DNA of 64,000 bases from an uncultured bacterium (GCA_905215935.1 CAJMRY010000002.1:186001-250000), one strand, 5' to 3'; shown: positions 47,969 to 58,110, counted from the stretch's first letter. Notes: a model not told the origin generated them from the sequence alone. Numbers and translations are program-made.

Positions 47969-49678
47969 ATGGGAAACATTGTATTATTAGATGAATTAAC
48001 AATTAACAAAATAGCAGCAGGAGAAGTAATAGAAAGACCGGCAAATGTAGTAAAAGAATTAGTAGAAAATTCAATAGATGCTGGTGCAACAAATATAATA
48101 GTAGAAATAAAGAATGGTGGAAAAACATTTATAAAAGTAACAGATAACGGAAAAGGAATTTTATTAGAAGACATGCCTATCGCACTAGAGAGGCATGCCA
48201 CTAGTAAAATTAAAAAAATAGAAGATTTAGAAACAACATATTCAATGGGTTTTAGAGGAGAGGCTCTAGCAAGTATTGTAGCAATATCTAAATTAACTAT
48301 GATATCTAAAACAAAAGATAAAAGTGTAGGAACCAAAATAGTTGCAAGAGCTAGTGATATAATAGAAAAAGAAGAAATAGCAGTCCAAACAGGAACTAGT
48401 ATAATAATAGAGGAGCTATTTTTTAATACACCTGTTAGATATAAATTTTTAAAGCAAGATGCTACAGAATTCAGATATATAAAGGAATTGATTCAAAAAA
48501 TTGCAATAGCTAATTTAAATATATCTTTTAAATTAATAAATGATGGAAAAACTGTATTTAATTCTAATGGAAGCGGAAATATAAAAGATATTGTGTACTT
48601 ATTATATGGAAAAGACTGTAAAGATAATTTAAACTATGTAAACTATAAAGAATACAATATAAAAATAACTGGAGTTATAGGAAACACTTTAATGGCAAAG
48701 GAAAATAGAAAAAGCCAAATGATATTTTTAAATAAAAGAAATATAAAAAATGCTATGATAACTAGTAGTGTGGATCAAGCTTTTAAGGGTTGTATAGGAA
48801 TTGGAAAATTTGGATTTTTTATTTTAAATTTAGAAATGCCAGCAGATTATTATGATATAAATGTCCATCCAACTAAAATGGAAGTAAGATTTAAAGAAGA
48901 AGAAAAAATTTATAGAATAATATATCATGCTATAAAGAATTCTATGCTAAATAAAGAATTTTTAGGAAATAATGAAATAGAAGAGAAAAAACAAAATTAT
49001 ATAGAAAATGAATTTAAATTTCTAACAAATCATTTTAATAAAAACGAAAAAGAAAAATTAGCATTAGACAATAATTTAAAACAAGAGCTTATAAATAGAG
49101 AAAGTAAGAGAAATATAGACTATAAATATATTGGAATTTTATTTAGAACATATATAATAGTAGAGATAGAAAACAATTTATTTTTAATAGATCAACATGC
49201 TGCACATGAAAGGGTACTATATGAAAAAATAAAAGAAAACTACAAAAATAATCTAAAAAACAATAGTCAAATGATGCTAATTCCAGAGGTAGTTAATCTA
49301 TCACATAAAGAAATACAATTTATACAAGAAAATATAGAAATTTTAAAAAATATAGGATTTGATATTGACCTATTTGGAGAAAATAGTATAAAAATAAATG
49401 GAATACCAGATATAGAATACAAAGTAAATAATAGAAATATATTTTTAGACATATTAGATGAAATGTTAACAAATGAAAGAAGTTCTATAAAAGATATAGA
49501 AGAAAGATTTATTGCAACTGTTGCATGCAAAGCTGCAGTAAAAGCAAATATGGATTTAAGAAAAGAAGAGGTAGATAATTTAATGGAAAGTTTACTATCT
49601 TTAAAAAATCCATATACATGTCCACATGGCAGGCCTACTACTATAAAATTAATGAATAATAAGGAGATGATTATTTAG
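47969..49678 (+). CDS. mutL: DNA mismatch repair protein MutL
   Basis: 569 aa, slightly short for the family. The GHKL ATPase motifs are present: ELVENSIDAGA, DNGKGI, RHATSKI and GFRGEAL. The C-terminal endonuclease site is also present: DQHAAHERVLYE (about residue 410), ACKAAVKAN and CPHGRPT near the end. It nicks the error-containing strand with MutS and the beta clamp. No mutS is adjacent. The ATG at 47969 follows aaaagga. Confidence 0.9.
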   Translation: MGNIVLLDELTINKIAAGEVIERPANVVKELVENSIDAGATNIIVEIKNGGKTFIKVTDNGKGILLEDMPIALERHATSKIKKIEDLETTYSMGFRGEALASIVAISKLTMISKTKDKSVGTKIVARASDIIEKEEIAVQTGTSIIIEELFFNTPVRYKFLKQDATEFRYIKELIQKIAIANLNISFKLINDGKTVFNSNGSGNIKDIVYLLYGKDCKDNLNYVNYKEYNIKITGVIGNTLMAKENRKSQMIFLNKRNIKNAMITSSVDQAFKGCIGIGKFGFFILNLEMPADYYDINVHPTKMEVRFKEEEKIYRIIYHAIKNSMLNKEFLGNNEIEEKKQNYIENEFKFLTNHFNKNEKEKLALDNNLKQELINRESKRNIDYKYIGILFRTYIIVEIENNLFLIDQHAAHERVLYEKIKENYKNNLKNNSQMMLIPEVVNLSHKEIQFIQENIEILKNIGFDIDLFGENSIKINGIPDIEYKVNNRNIFLDILDEMLTNERSSIKDIEERFIATVACKAAVKANMDLRKEEVDNLMESLLSLKNPYTCPHGRPTTIKLMNNKEMII

Positions 49679-49837
49679 ATTATTTTAGGGCTACACAAAT
49701 GCGATATTTAAGACAAATTGTTCATTAGATGTTCTTAAGATGGCTTCTCAAAAGAACAATTTAAATATATATATTTTACATCAAAAATGTGCAAATTTTA
49801 TAAAAAAGTTACCACCCAAAAAGGAGATGATTAATTA

Positions 49838-50616
49838 ATGACATTAATTACAGGATTATTAATACCATTTATAGGAACTACTATCCGGTTCAGGAATGGT
49901 ATTTCTAATGAAAAACAAAATGAACAAAAAAATAGAAAAGTTACTACTTGGATTTGCGGCAGGAGTAATGATAGCAGCATCAGTATGGTCATTATTAATA
50001 CCATCTATTGATATGGCTACAGAACAAGGAAAAATAGCATGGATTCCTGCCTCAATAGGTTTTTGGTTTGGAGTGGTGTTTTTACTTGTTTTAGATAGTA
50101 TAATTCCACACATGCATTTAGAAAGTAATAAACCAGAGGGAGTAAAATCAAAGCTAAAGAAAACAACAATGCTAATCCTAGCAGTTACACTTCATAATAT
50201 TCCAGAAGGAATGGCTGTAGGTGTTACATTTGCAGGTGCAATTCTTGGAAATACTGGAATAACAATGGCAGGAGCATTTGCTTTAGCTATACGGAATTGC
50301 AATTCAAAATTTTCCAGAAGGAGCAATTATTTCAATGCCTCTAAGAGCAGAGGGCGTTTCAAAATCAAAAGCATTTTTATATGGAACTTTATCTGGAATA
50401 GTAGAACCAATAGGAGCAATAATTACTATATTACTTACAAATACAGTTGTACCAATATTACCATATTTATTATCATTTGCAGCAGGTGCAATGATTTATG
50501 TAGTAGTAGAGGAATTAATTCCAGAATCTCAGGTAGGTGAACACTCAAACATTGGAACAATAGGAGCGAGTATAGGATTTGTTGTTATGATGATATTAGA
50601 TGTAGCATTAGGATAG
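49838..50616 (+). CDS. ZIP-family metal transporter, with two CGG shifts
   Basis: Joined product is about 258 aa with eight predicted spans. The start ATG at 49838 has RBS aaggaga and gives MTLITGLLIPFIGTTI. An in-frame CGG after ATC at 49886 restores Thr-Ile-Gly-Ser-Gly-Met-Val; here the glycine codon is GGT. A second CGG after ATA at 50292 restores Ala-Ile-Gly-Ile-Ala-Ile-Gln-Asn-Phe-Pro-Glu-Gly. The paired metal motifs HNIPEGMAVG and QNFPEGA are the ZIP site on spans 4 and 5. It likely imports zinc or a similar divalent metal. Confidence 0.85.
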
Positions 50617-50981
50617 GTTATTAATTTATGTAAAATCTAGTTTTTATAACAATTACTCATATGTAAAAATACTATAAAGCAGACAATAAAGAAATTTTTT
50701 ATTGTTCCAATCCACTATAAAAAATATAAATCCTCCTTAATTTAATTAAGGGGGATTTATGTGAATAATAAATAATAGATGTATAATTTTGTAAGATAAT
50801 AAATTTACTTTTATATAATAGGAAAGTTCTAGTATAGAGTAAAATTCAACTAATAAAGCTTTTCTATTATATAAAATAATTGAACACAATTTTTTTCAGA
50901 AATTGGCACATGAACAATTTTGGCGTGGGCTGTAAGAGTATTAATTAAGTATAAGATATAAATTCAGCCCACTATTGTTCT
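50617..50981. other. Intergenic gap between converging ZIP and Sel1 genes
   Basis: It holds a terminator (50728-50758) and a loose inverted repeat GTGGGCTG/CAGCCCAC (about 50925 and 50964) near the end of the minus-strand gene. No ORF or RNA recognised. Confidence 0.4.
50728..50758 (+). terminator. Terminator of the ZIP gene
   Basis: A 13-bp stem AAATCCTCCTTAA/TTAAGGGGGATTT with one G-T pair and a 5-base loop. Confidence 0.7.
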
Positions 50982-52520
50982 TTAAGGTAATTTTATATGT
51001 ATTTTTTTCGAATTTATATCTTCTAAAATTTTATTAATCTCTAAAGCTAATTTAGAAGTATAATTTGGATGATTTTCTAATCTTATTATATAATTTTTCA
51101 ATTTTTCTAAATATTCTTTAGAGTTTTTATTACTGTTAATGTAGAGCTCATAATAAATGTATATTAATTCTTCTAAAGCTTCAATTAATTCGCAAGATAC
51201 ATCATCTAATAATTCAATTGCTTTATTTATATTTGCATTAATTCCAATTTCTAAATTTCCATTTTTATAGAAAAATTTTGCTAAATTATACTTAGACCAT
51301 GGGCAGAGAGTGAATTTTGGACTTTCACTAGATATAGTATAATATTCAAATGCTTTTTTTAAATCTCTATTAACATATTTACCTGTTTTATAAAATTCTC
51401 CAATTTTATTTGCAGCCCAACTATCTTCTAGGTTTGCAGAAAAAATATAGTAATTATATGCAGTTTTAAAATCTTTTTCAGATTCGAAGATTTTTCCTAA
51501 ATTATTATAAGCATATACATTTCCCATTGATGCAGATTTTTCAAACATTTCAATAGCTTTAGTTTTATTTTTTTTGATATGAGGAATATTTCCATTTAAT
51601 ATTATTAATCCTAAACTGTTAAAAGCATTAGAACAGTTTAGTTTTCTTGCTTTATTAAAATATTTAAAAGCAAAAAATAAATCTCTTCTAGATCTATTTC
51701 CAATATGTCCTTTATAATATAAATATCCAATAGCCCAATTTGCAACAGGATGATTATGCATAGCAGCTACCTTGTAATATTCATACGCTTTTTCGTATCT
51801 TGCAGTTCCATTAATAATTCCATAATACTCCATAGAAGCCATTTCAAAACATGCAAATGGATTATTTTTCTTAGCTAATTCTTTAATTCCACGTATAGAC
51901 CATATTCCAGAATTTAATTGTATTTTTATAAAGTCTTGTATATCATTAACAGATATATTGGTATCATATATACTTTTTTCAATCATATCATTTAGAGAAT
52001 TATCTACATAAATTGGCTGATTTTTTTCTAATATGATATAAAATAGAACTTGGGCTATAAAATTATATAAGTCATTTTCATCTAAATATTTATATAATAA
52101 ATTTGATAATTGTATGCTTACATCAGAATCATTTTTACTTATTGTATACAACCTATTACATATATGTTTTAATTTTACACTTTCATTTATCTGTATTGTT
52201 GTACTATAATAACAAGCCTTATCATGAACTAGTTCTAATATTTTTCCAATAGTTGGAACTAGAACTTTATTATCTATTTCAAAATTATTTTTAATTTCTT
52301 TAAAATAACTTTTATATTTAGGATTTATTGCACGAAGACCTGTACAGTAGTTGTTTACTGTACTATCTGCAATATTATCTGTATTAAAGATTATTGAAAA
52401 TAAATCGGATTGCCAAAATGCATTTGGATTATTTGAATTCTCTTTTATAATTCTAAAAAAATTACCTAAAGAAAGATACTGATCGTTTATATTCAATCTT
52501 ATAAAACTTTTTTTTGACAT
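50982..52520 (-). CDS. Sel1-like repeat protein
   Basis: 512 aa. Residues about 200-400 consist of five to six Sel1/TPR-like repeats of 35-38 residues (for example AYEYYKVAAMHNHPVANWAIGYLYYKG and AIEMFEKSASMGNVYAYNNLG in shortened form). The first 190 residues are a separate helical domain with no recognised family, beginning with a segment that mentions FWQSDLFSIIFNTD. Sel1 repeats mediate protein-protein contacts. No signal peptide. The gene stands alone with a 430-base upstream region containing a large palindrome. Confidence 0.6.
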   Translation of the reverse strand: MSKKSFIRLNINDQYLSLGNFFRIIKENSNNPNAFWQSDLFSIIFNTDNIADSTVNNYCTGLRAINPKYKSYFKEIKNNFEIDNKVLVPTIGKILELVHDKACYYSTTIQINESVKLKHICNRLYTISKNDSDVSIQLSNLLYKYLDENDLYNFIAQVLFYIILEKNQPIYVDNSLNDMIEKSIYDTNISVNDIQDFIKIQLNSGIWSIRGIKELAKKNNPFACFEMASMEYYGIINGTARYEKAYEYYKVAAMHNHPVANWAIGYLYYKGHIGNRSRRDLFFAFKYFNKARKLNCSNAFNSLGLIILNGNIPHIKKNKTKAIEMFEKSASMGNVYAYNNLGKIFESEKDFKTAYNYYIFSANLEDSWAANKIGEFYKTGKYVNRDLKKAFEYYTISSESPKFTLCPWSKYNLAKFFYKNGNLEIGINANINKAIELLDDVSCELIEALEELIYIYYELYINSNKNSKEYLEKLKNYIIRLENHPNYTSKLALEINKILEDINSKKIHIKLP

Positions 52521-52759
52521 TATTAAAATCCTCCATTAATAAATCAATCTTATTTAAATAATTTAAAGGTATTATAATGAGATAATTATATTCTAAAATT
52601 CAGTTATAGTCAATTTTAATCGTGAATTTTTCGTGAAATGGATTTTGAATATGTGAAATATGATGAGTTGAAATGTTGATTAATAAAATATAAAATAAAC
52701 GAAAATTTTAATGTATATAGTTTACGTTTATGGCTTTTTATTGAGATATAATGTTACCG

Positions 52760-52921
52760 CCAATCTAAAGGTTATGTATTTATAAATTTAAACCAATCTT
52801 GAAGCGTGGCGGGTGACTGATGGGAATTACTTTTATGCCACGCAGTTTATGTAGAAGAATATTATATTTTAGTACCATCTGCGATTGGTTTAAATTTATA
52901 AATACATAACCTTTAGATTGG
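52760..52921. repeat. Perfect 39-bp inverted repeat with 84-base centre
   Basis: The arms 52760-52798 and 52883-52921 are perfect complements over 39 bp. The centre carries a second, 7-bp pair (GCGTGGC/GCCACGC) and higher G+C than the surroundings. It lies in the 430-base divergent gap 52521-52950, between the Sel1-repeat gene and the hydrolase-MurF-Ddl cluster. It could be an invertible segment, a mobile palindromic element, or a transcribed long hairpin. Confidence 0.85.
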
Positions 52922-52950
52922 CTAGTAGTGCACTTTTAGATAAGCTGTGA

Positions 52951-53754
52951 ATGAAGAATAAAATAAAGGATGTGATTATAATAGAAACGATTATAGATAA
53001 CTTAAGAATAAATTATATAAAAAAAGGTGAAGGAAAATCGGTATTAATTATACCAGGGTGGGGAACTACGATTAATACATATAATACATTAATAGATTCT
53101 ATTTCATCATATGCTAATATATATTGTTTAGATATGCCAGGATATGGAGAATCTGAAGAACCAAAAGAAGTGTGGGATTTAAATAAATATGTAGATTTTA
53201 TTTTAGAGTTTATAGAATCTCAAGGAATTAAAGAAATAGATTTAATAGGTCATTCAAATGGTGGAAGAATTATTATAAGAATGATGAATAGAAAAGCCTT
53301 GAAATTTAATGTAGATAAAATTATACTAATAGGAAGTGCAGGAATAGTACATGAAAAAAGTACAAAACAAAAGTTAAAAACGAAAATATTAAAAATAGGC
53401 AAAAGAATATTTGAGCTAAAGCCTTTAAAAAAAATATTTCCAAATCTAATTACTAAATTTCAAAATAAATTTGGTTCAGCAGATTATAGAAATGCAAGTC
53501 CTATTATGAAACAATCAATGGTTAAATTAATTAATGAAGATTTAAGAGAAGAATTGCCTAATATAAAAGTTCCTACTTTATTATTATGGGGAGAGAAAGA
53601 TACAGCAACGCCTATAGAAGATGCAATACTTATGGAAAAATTAATTCCTAATGCAGGACTTGTAAAGTTCGAAAATTGTTCACACTATGTATTCTTAGAA
53701 AGAGTAGAACAAGTAAACAAAATAATAAATACATTTTTGAATGGAGGAAAATAA
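52951..53754 (+). CDS. Alpha/beta hydrolase
   Basis: 267 aa. Oxyanion region LIIPGWGTT, nucleophile elbow IGHSNGGRI (about residue 98), acid in LWGEKDTATP and His in NCSHYVFLER. First gene of a tight cluster with a MurF-like ligase and D-Ala-D-Ala ligase (2-base and 21-base gaps), so a role in cell-wall precursor or lipid handling is suggested by context only. Confidence 0.75.
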   Translation: MKNKIKDVIIIETIIDNLRINYIKKGEGKSVLIIPGWGTTINTYNTLIDSISSYANIYCLDMPGYGESEEPKEVWDLNKYVDFILEFIESQGIKEIDLIGHSNGGRIIIRMMNRKALKFNVDKIILIGSAGIVHEKSTKQKLKTKILKIGKRIFELKPLKKIFPNLITKFQNKFGSADYRNASPIMKQSMVKLINEDLREELPNIKVPTLLLWGEKDTATPIEDAILMEKLIPNAGLVKFENCSHYVFLERVEQVNKIINTFLNGGK

Positions 53755-53755
53755 A

Positions 53756-55307
53756 ATGAAAATAGTTATTATAGTAGAATATGTAATAAATTTAACGTTA
53801 TTGCTTATTTTTAGTATGCATATGTTTCAATTAAATTCATACTTTTTTAAAAAGCATATGCATTGGATGAAGAAAAATATAAAAAAGGTAGTACTTCAAG
53901 TTTTATTAGTACTAATTCCAAGTGGATTACTTTTAATTAATAATATAGTAACAGATATAGTTGCAATTGTAATTTTAGGAATTTCAATTTTTTATAATAT
54001 ACCTAAAGGAAAATCTAAAATATCTTTAAAACTTACAAGTAGAGTAAAAAGAATGTTTGTTACAGAATTAATATTAATAGTAATAGGAATATTGATTTTG
54101 GGAATAGATAAATTTATTTGGCAAAAGCTTGCAATACTAAATATTTTATCACCAATAATTTGTAATATTGTAAATTTAATAAATTCACCAATTGAATACA
54201 GGGTAAGAAAGTGGTATATAAATGATGCAAAAAAAATACTAAAGAGTATGCCAAATCTAACTATAATTGGTGTAACAGGAAGCTATGGAAAAACAAGTGT
54301 AAAAAATTTCTTAGATAAAACATTATCTTCAAAATATGAAGTGTTAATTACTCCAAAAAATTATAATACAACAATGGGAGTTGTAAAAACAATAAGAGAA
54401 AATTTAAAGCCAACACATCAAATTTTTGTATGTGAAATGGGAGCAACAAAACTTGGAGACATTAAAGAAATTTGTGATTTAGTAAATCCTAAAATTGGAG
54501 TTATAACATCTATAGGACCACAACATTTAGAAAGTTTTAAATCTATTGAAAATGTTATAAAAACAAAGTTCGAATTAGCAGATAGTGTTAAAGCAAATAA
54601 TGGAGTAGTATTTTTAAATTACAATAATGAATATATAGCTAAACAAAATCCAGATATGAAAGTAATAAAATATGGAGTTGAAAATAAAGATTTAGATTAC
54701 AATGCATATAATCTAATGTCATCTTCAAATGGTCTAACATTTAAACTTTTAGATAAAGATAATAATAATAAGGAAATAGAATTTAAGACAAAGCTAATTG
54801 GAAAACACAATATTATAAATATTACTGCTGCTATTGCAGTTGCAAACTATTTAGGAATTAATATAGAAAAAACAGTTCCTAAAATAAGAGAAATTCGGAG
54901 GAGTTGAACATAGATTACAACTAATTTCACATGGCAATTTAAATATAATTGATGACTCATATAATTCAAATCCAGTAAGTTCAAAATCAGCTATAGATAC
55001 ATTATCTGAATTTGAAGGAACAAAAATAATTGTAACACCAGGACTAATAGAACTTGGTGAATTGGAAGAAAAATATAATTTTGAGCTTGGAGAATATGCT
55101 GCAAATGTTTGTGATTACATATTCTTAGTAGGAGAAAAACATTCAAAACCAATTTTAGAAGGAATTAAATCTAAAGGCTATGATGAAAACAAAGTATTTA
55201 CAGTTAATTCACCTGAAGAAGCTATGCAAAAAATTGGAAGTTTACAAGTACAAAATAAAATAACAGTTTTATTAGAAAATGATTTACCAGATAATTATAA
55301 TTTATAA
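53756..55307 (+). CDS. MurF-like Mur ligase with N-terminal membrane domain, with a CGG shift
   Basis: Joined product is about 516 aa from the ATG with RBS ggagg. Residues 5-145 contain four to five membrane spans, unusual for cytosolic MurF. The ATP loop is GVTGSYGKTS (about residue 178), followed by TPKNYNTTMG, EMGATKLGDI and the second Mur motif KLIGKHNIINI. At 54896 an in-frame CGG follows ATT; skipping C gives Arg-Glu-Ile-Gly-Gly-Val-Glu-His-Arg and then IIDDSYNSNP, the conserved Mur ligase C-terminal motif. It would add a D-dipeptide or similar group to a cell-wall precursor near the membrane. Confidence 0.8.
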
Positions 55308-55327
55308 AAGAAAGGTTGGAGTTAATA

Positions 55328-56551
55328 ATGAAAATTAAATTAGGTGTATTTTTTGGAGGAAAAAGTGTAGAACATGAAGTGTCTATTATTACTGCTATTC
55401 AAGCAATAGAAAATATAAATAAAGAAAAATATGATATTATTCCTGTTTATATAGCAAAGAACAATAAAATGTATTGCGGAGAATTCATTGGAGACATAAG
55501 ACAATATAAAGATATTAACAGTTTATTAAATAACAGTAGAGAAGTTACTTTAGCCCAAAAAGGTGATAAAGTTGTTTTACTAAAATGCAATAAAAGATTT
55601 TTTGAAAAAAGCATATATGATTACATAGATATCGCATTTCCAATTGTTCATGGTACAAATGTAGAAGATGGTACTATTCAGGGCTATTTAAAAATGTTTA
55701 ATTTACCATATGTAGGTTGTGATGTTATTTCATCAGCTGTAGGAATGGATAAATATGTTTGTAAATGTTTATTAAAAGAAAATAATATTCCAGTACTAGA
55801 TTGCAAATGTTTTACATTAAAAGATTTTAATGATAGTGTAGAAAACATTATGGAAGAAGTAGAAAAAGATATTCCATATCCAGTAATAGTAAAACCAGTA
55901 AACTTAGGTTCTAGTGTTGGTATAGAAATTGCAAAAAATAAAGAAGAATTACAAAAATCAATAGAAAATGCATTTTCATATTCTAAGAAGATATTAGTAG
56001 AAAAAGTAATTGTAAAATTAAAAGAAGTTAATTGTTCTGTAGTAGGTGATTATGAAGAGGCAATGGCATCTGAATGTGAAGAACCAGTAAAAACAGATGA
56101 AATATTAAGCTTTACAGACAAATATATATCTGGTGGAAAGAAAATAGGTGGAAAAATGGCAGGAAGTAAAACTTCAATGAATGCAGGAGTTTTAAAATTA
56201 CCAGCAGAAATTACTAAAGAACAAAAACAAACAATACAAGATTTGGCAATAAAAACATTTAAAATATTAGGATGTAGTGGAGTAATTCGTATAGACTTTA
56301 TGATAGATGAAGATACAAATCAAATATATGTAAATGAAGTTAATACAATTCCAGGTTCTTTATCTTTCCATTTATGGAGAGCTACAAATCTAAATTATAC
56401 AGATTTATTAGACAAGCTTATAGATTTAAGTTTAAAAAGAAACAGAGAAGACAAACAGATGACTTATTCATTTGATAGTAATATTTTATCAGGATATACA
56501 AGTGGTGGATTAAAAGGAATTAAAGGAACAAAAGGTGTGAAAAATAACTAA
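55328..56551 (+). CDS. ddl: D-alanine-D-alanine ligase
   Basis: 407 aa from the ATG at 55328. ATP-grasp landmarks: FFGGKSVEHEVS at the start, FPIVHGTNVEDGTIQGYL, PVIVKPVNLGSSVGIEIA, RIDFMID and VNEVNTIPGSLSF. The active-site pattern is that of true Ddl enzymes; whether the product is D-Ala-D-Ala or another depsipeptide cannot be told by eye. The C-terminus has an extra 40 residues ending in a Gly/Lys-rich tail. It is coupled in position with the MurF-like gene. Confidence 0.85.
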   Translation: MKIKLGVFFGGKSVEHEVSIITAIQAIENINKEKYDIIPVYIAKNNKMYCGEFIGDIRQYKDINSLLNNSREVTLAQKGDKVVLLKCNKRFFEKSIYDYIDIAFPIVHGTNVEDGTIQGYLKMFNLPYVGCDVISSAVGMDKYVCKCLLKENNIPVLDCKCFTLKDFNDSVENIMEEVEKDIPYPVIVKPVNLGSSVGIEIAKNKEELQKSIENAFSYSKKILVEKVIVKLKEVNCSVVGDYEEAMASECEEPVKTDEILSFTDKYISGGKKIGGKMAGSKTSMNAGVLKLPAEITKEQKQTIQDLAIKTFKILGCSGVIRIDFMIDEDTNQIYVNEVNTIPGSLSFHLWRATNLNYTDLLDKLIDLSLKRNREDKQMTYSFDSNILSGYTSGGLKGIKGTKGVKNN

Positions 56552-56590
56552 TATTTACAAAGACTAGGTTTTGTTAGAATACAAAAATAA

Positions 56591-56671
56591 AAAAAGTGGA
56601 CAAAGGGACGGTTCTATTGTCCACTTTTTTAAACAAAAATAAATGGACAAGAGAACCGTCCTTTGTCCAAA
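56591..56671. repeat. REP-like palindromic element, copy 4 (long form)
   Basis: Two inverted core units: AAAAAGTGGACAAAGGGACG on the left and, 55 bases on, GAGAACCGTCCTTTGTCC on the right, with the right unit one C shorter than in copy 1. The left unit also folds alone (GTGGACAA/TTGTCCAC). It separates converging genes and can act as terminator. Confidence 0.75.
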
Positions 56672-56672
56672 A

Positions 56673-57107
56673 TTATAAATATTTTTTTAATGTTTCAACA
56701 CTATCTTCTTGCATTGTAACAAAATCATGTAAAATATTTTTAACATCAGGAGAAATATTATTATTCTGATTAATTAAGCGTCTACCTTCTATAATTCCCA
56801 TGTTAGTACCTTGCATTAATAATTCTGATAATTTAGAAGTAGTATCATCCATCATTGTTTTCATTTGTACTCCATACCATGTCATCATTTTGTTCATAGT
56901 ATTTGTTTCATGAGGCTCTTTGCTACTGTAATTAGAATATAAATCATTTACTCTGTCAGATATATTTTGATATTTGTTATATTCTGTATCTAAAACCTGT
57001 TTAAAATCATTATCCTTAACTTTTTCAGATACATAAGAAATAGCATCCATTCCCATTGTAGCACCTTTGTTTACTTCATCCAAGATATTTAAATTTTGAT
57101 TTTCCAT
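56673..57107 (-). CDS. Helical cytosolic protein, possibly ferritin-like
   Basis: 144 aa. Predicted as four long amphipathic helices rich in Asn, Met and Lys, with no membrane span and no clear metal ligands. The pattern resembles spore-coat-like or DUF2383-like four-helix proteins but no family was recognised for certain. RBS ggaggtc before ATG. The 341-base gap downstream of its start (57108-57448) contains a weak hairpin AATACTA/TAGTATT (57308-57333) and nothing else identified. Confidence 0.5.
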   Translation of the reverse strand: MENQNLNILDEVNKGATMGMDAISYVSEKVKDNDFKQVLDTEYNKYQNISDRVNDLYSNYSSKEPHETNTMNKMMTWYGVQMKTMMDDTTSKLSELLMQGTNMGIIEGRRLINQNNNISPDVKNILHDFVTMQEDSVETLKKYL

Positions 57108-57448
57108 AAAAGACCTCCAAACTTTTTTTATTAATTAATAAAATTAACTAAATATATTATGTACAAAAATAGAAAAAATATAATAGTAATGAATTTATTT
57201 GATGTAAAATAAGAAGAATTGATAAGTTTATATTTAGATTAATTTAAATATTAAAATGATAAACTATATAAAAATAATGATGAAAAATGTCATACAGTTT
57301 TAATTGAAATACTACTTAATTTATGTTAGTATTTTAATATAATTTTTTCTAAATAGTTTAATTCTTATTTATGTGTAAACTCATACACAAAAATTTCAAA
57401 AAACAATTGAAAAATATAATATTACTTGATATAATTGGAGGTGAATTA

Positions 57449-57715
57449 ATGCCTATAGTTTCACAGTTTTATGGTGTCATTGTAAGAATGTATTATGATG
57501 ATATGAAACATCATAATATGCCACATCTACATATTCAATATAATGATTATAAAGCTATATATGATTTAAATGGAAAATGCATGAAAGGAAATATACCAAA
57601 TAAACAATCTAAACTAGTAGAAGCATGGATTGCAATACATATAGAAGAAATAAATGCATTGTGGAAATTAATGCAAGAAGATAATGAATTTTTTACTATA
57701 GAACCTTTAAAATAA
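57449..57715 (+). CDS. DUF4160 protein
   Basis: 88 aa from the ATG with RBS ggaggtg; an in-frame upstream ATG (57371) has none. The family signature is visible: YGVIVRMYYDD, MPHLHIQY and the helix IEEINALWKLMQE. DUF4160 genes nearly always sit beside DUF2442 genes, as here, and the pair has been proposed to be a toxin-antitoxin-like module. Confidence 0.8.
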   Translation: MPIVSQFYGVIVRMYYDDMKHHNMPHLHIQYNDYKAIYDLNGKCMKGNIPNKQSKLVEAWIAIHIEEINALWKLMQEDNEFFTIEPLK

Positions 57716-57757
57716 AAAAATGTAAAAATATAGGTAAAATGAAAGGAATGGTGCGTT

Positions 57758-58015
57758 ATGGAAAACTATATAGAACCAAATCCAATATTAGTAAAGCCAT
57801 TAGATAACTTTTGTCTATATATAAAATTCGCAGATGGAAAAGAAAAAGTATACAATATGAGTAAATTAATTCAAGAAAATTCAGCATATAAAAAATTACA
57901 AAATTATGAATATTTCAAATTAGTAAAGTTAGCAGGGGAGACAGTAGAATGGCCTAATGGAGAAGATGTTTGTCCTGAAAATTTGTATTATGATAGTATA
58001 GAATATTTAAAATGA
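57758..58015 (+). CDS. DUF2442 protein
   Basis: 85 aa. Landmarks: LYIKFADGKEKVYNMS, the helix ending YEYFKLVKL and AGETVEWPNGEDVCPENLY, which define DUF2442. It follows the DUF4160 gene after 42 bases, with its own RBS. A strong terminator follows. Confidence 0.8.
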   Translation: MENYIEPNPILVKPLDNFCLYIKFADGKEKVYNMSKLIQENSAYKKLQNYEYFKLVKLAGETVEWPNGEDVCPENLYYDSIEYLK

Positions 58016-58025
58016 GAAAAATTCA

Positions 58026-58055
58026 AAAAAGATTAGAAGAGATTCTAATCTTTTT
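58026..58055 (+). terminator. Terminator of the DUF4160/DUF2442 pair
   Basis: A 13-bp perfect stem AAAAAGATTAGAA/TTCTAATCTTTTT with a GAGA loop. Confidence 0.85.
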
Positions 58056-58110
58056 CCTTTTGTACAACAAAAAAGTTTACAATTTATATAAAAAATGTTA
58101 AAATATGATT

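Noticed and set aside
52799..52882. The palindrome centre as a retron msr/msd RNA
   Set aside because: No reverse transcriptase gene is present nearby and the arms are too long and perfect for retron a1/a2 repeats.
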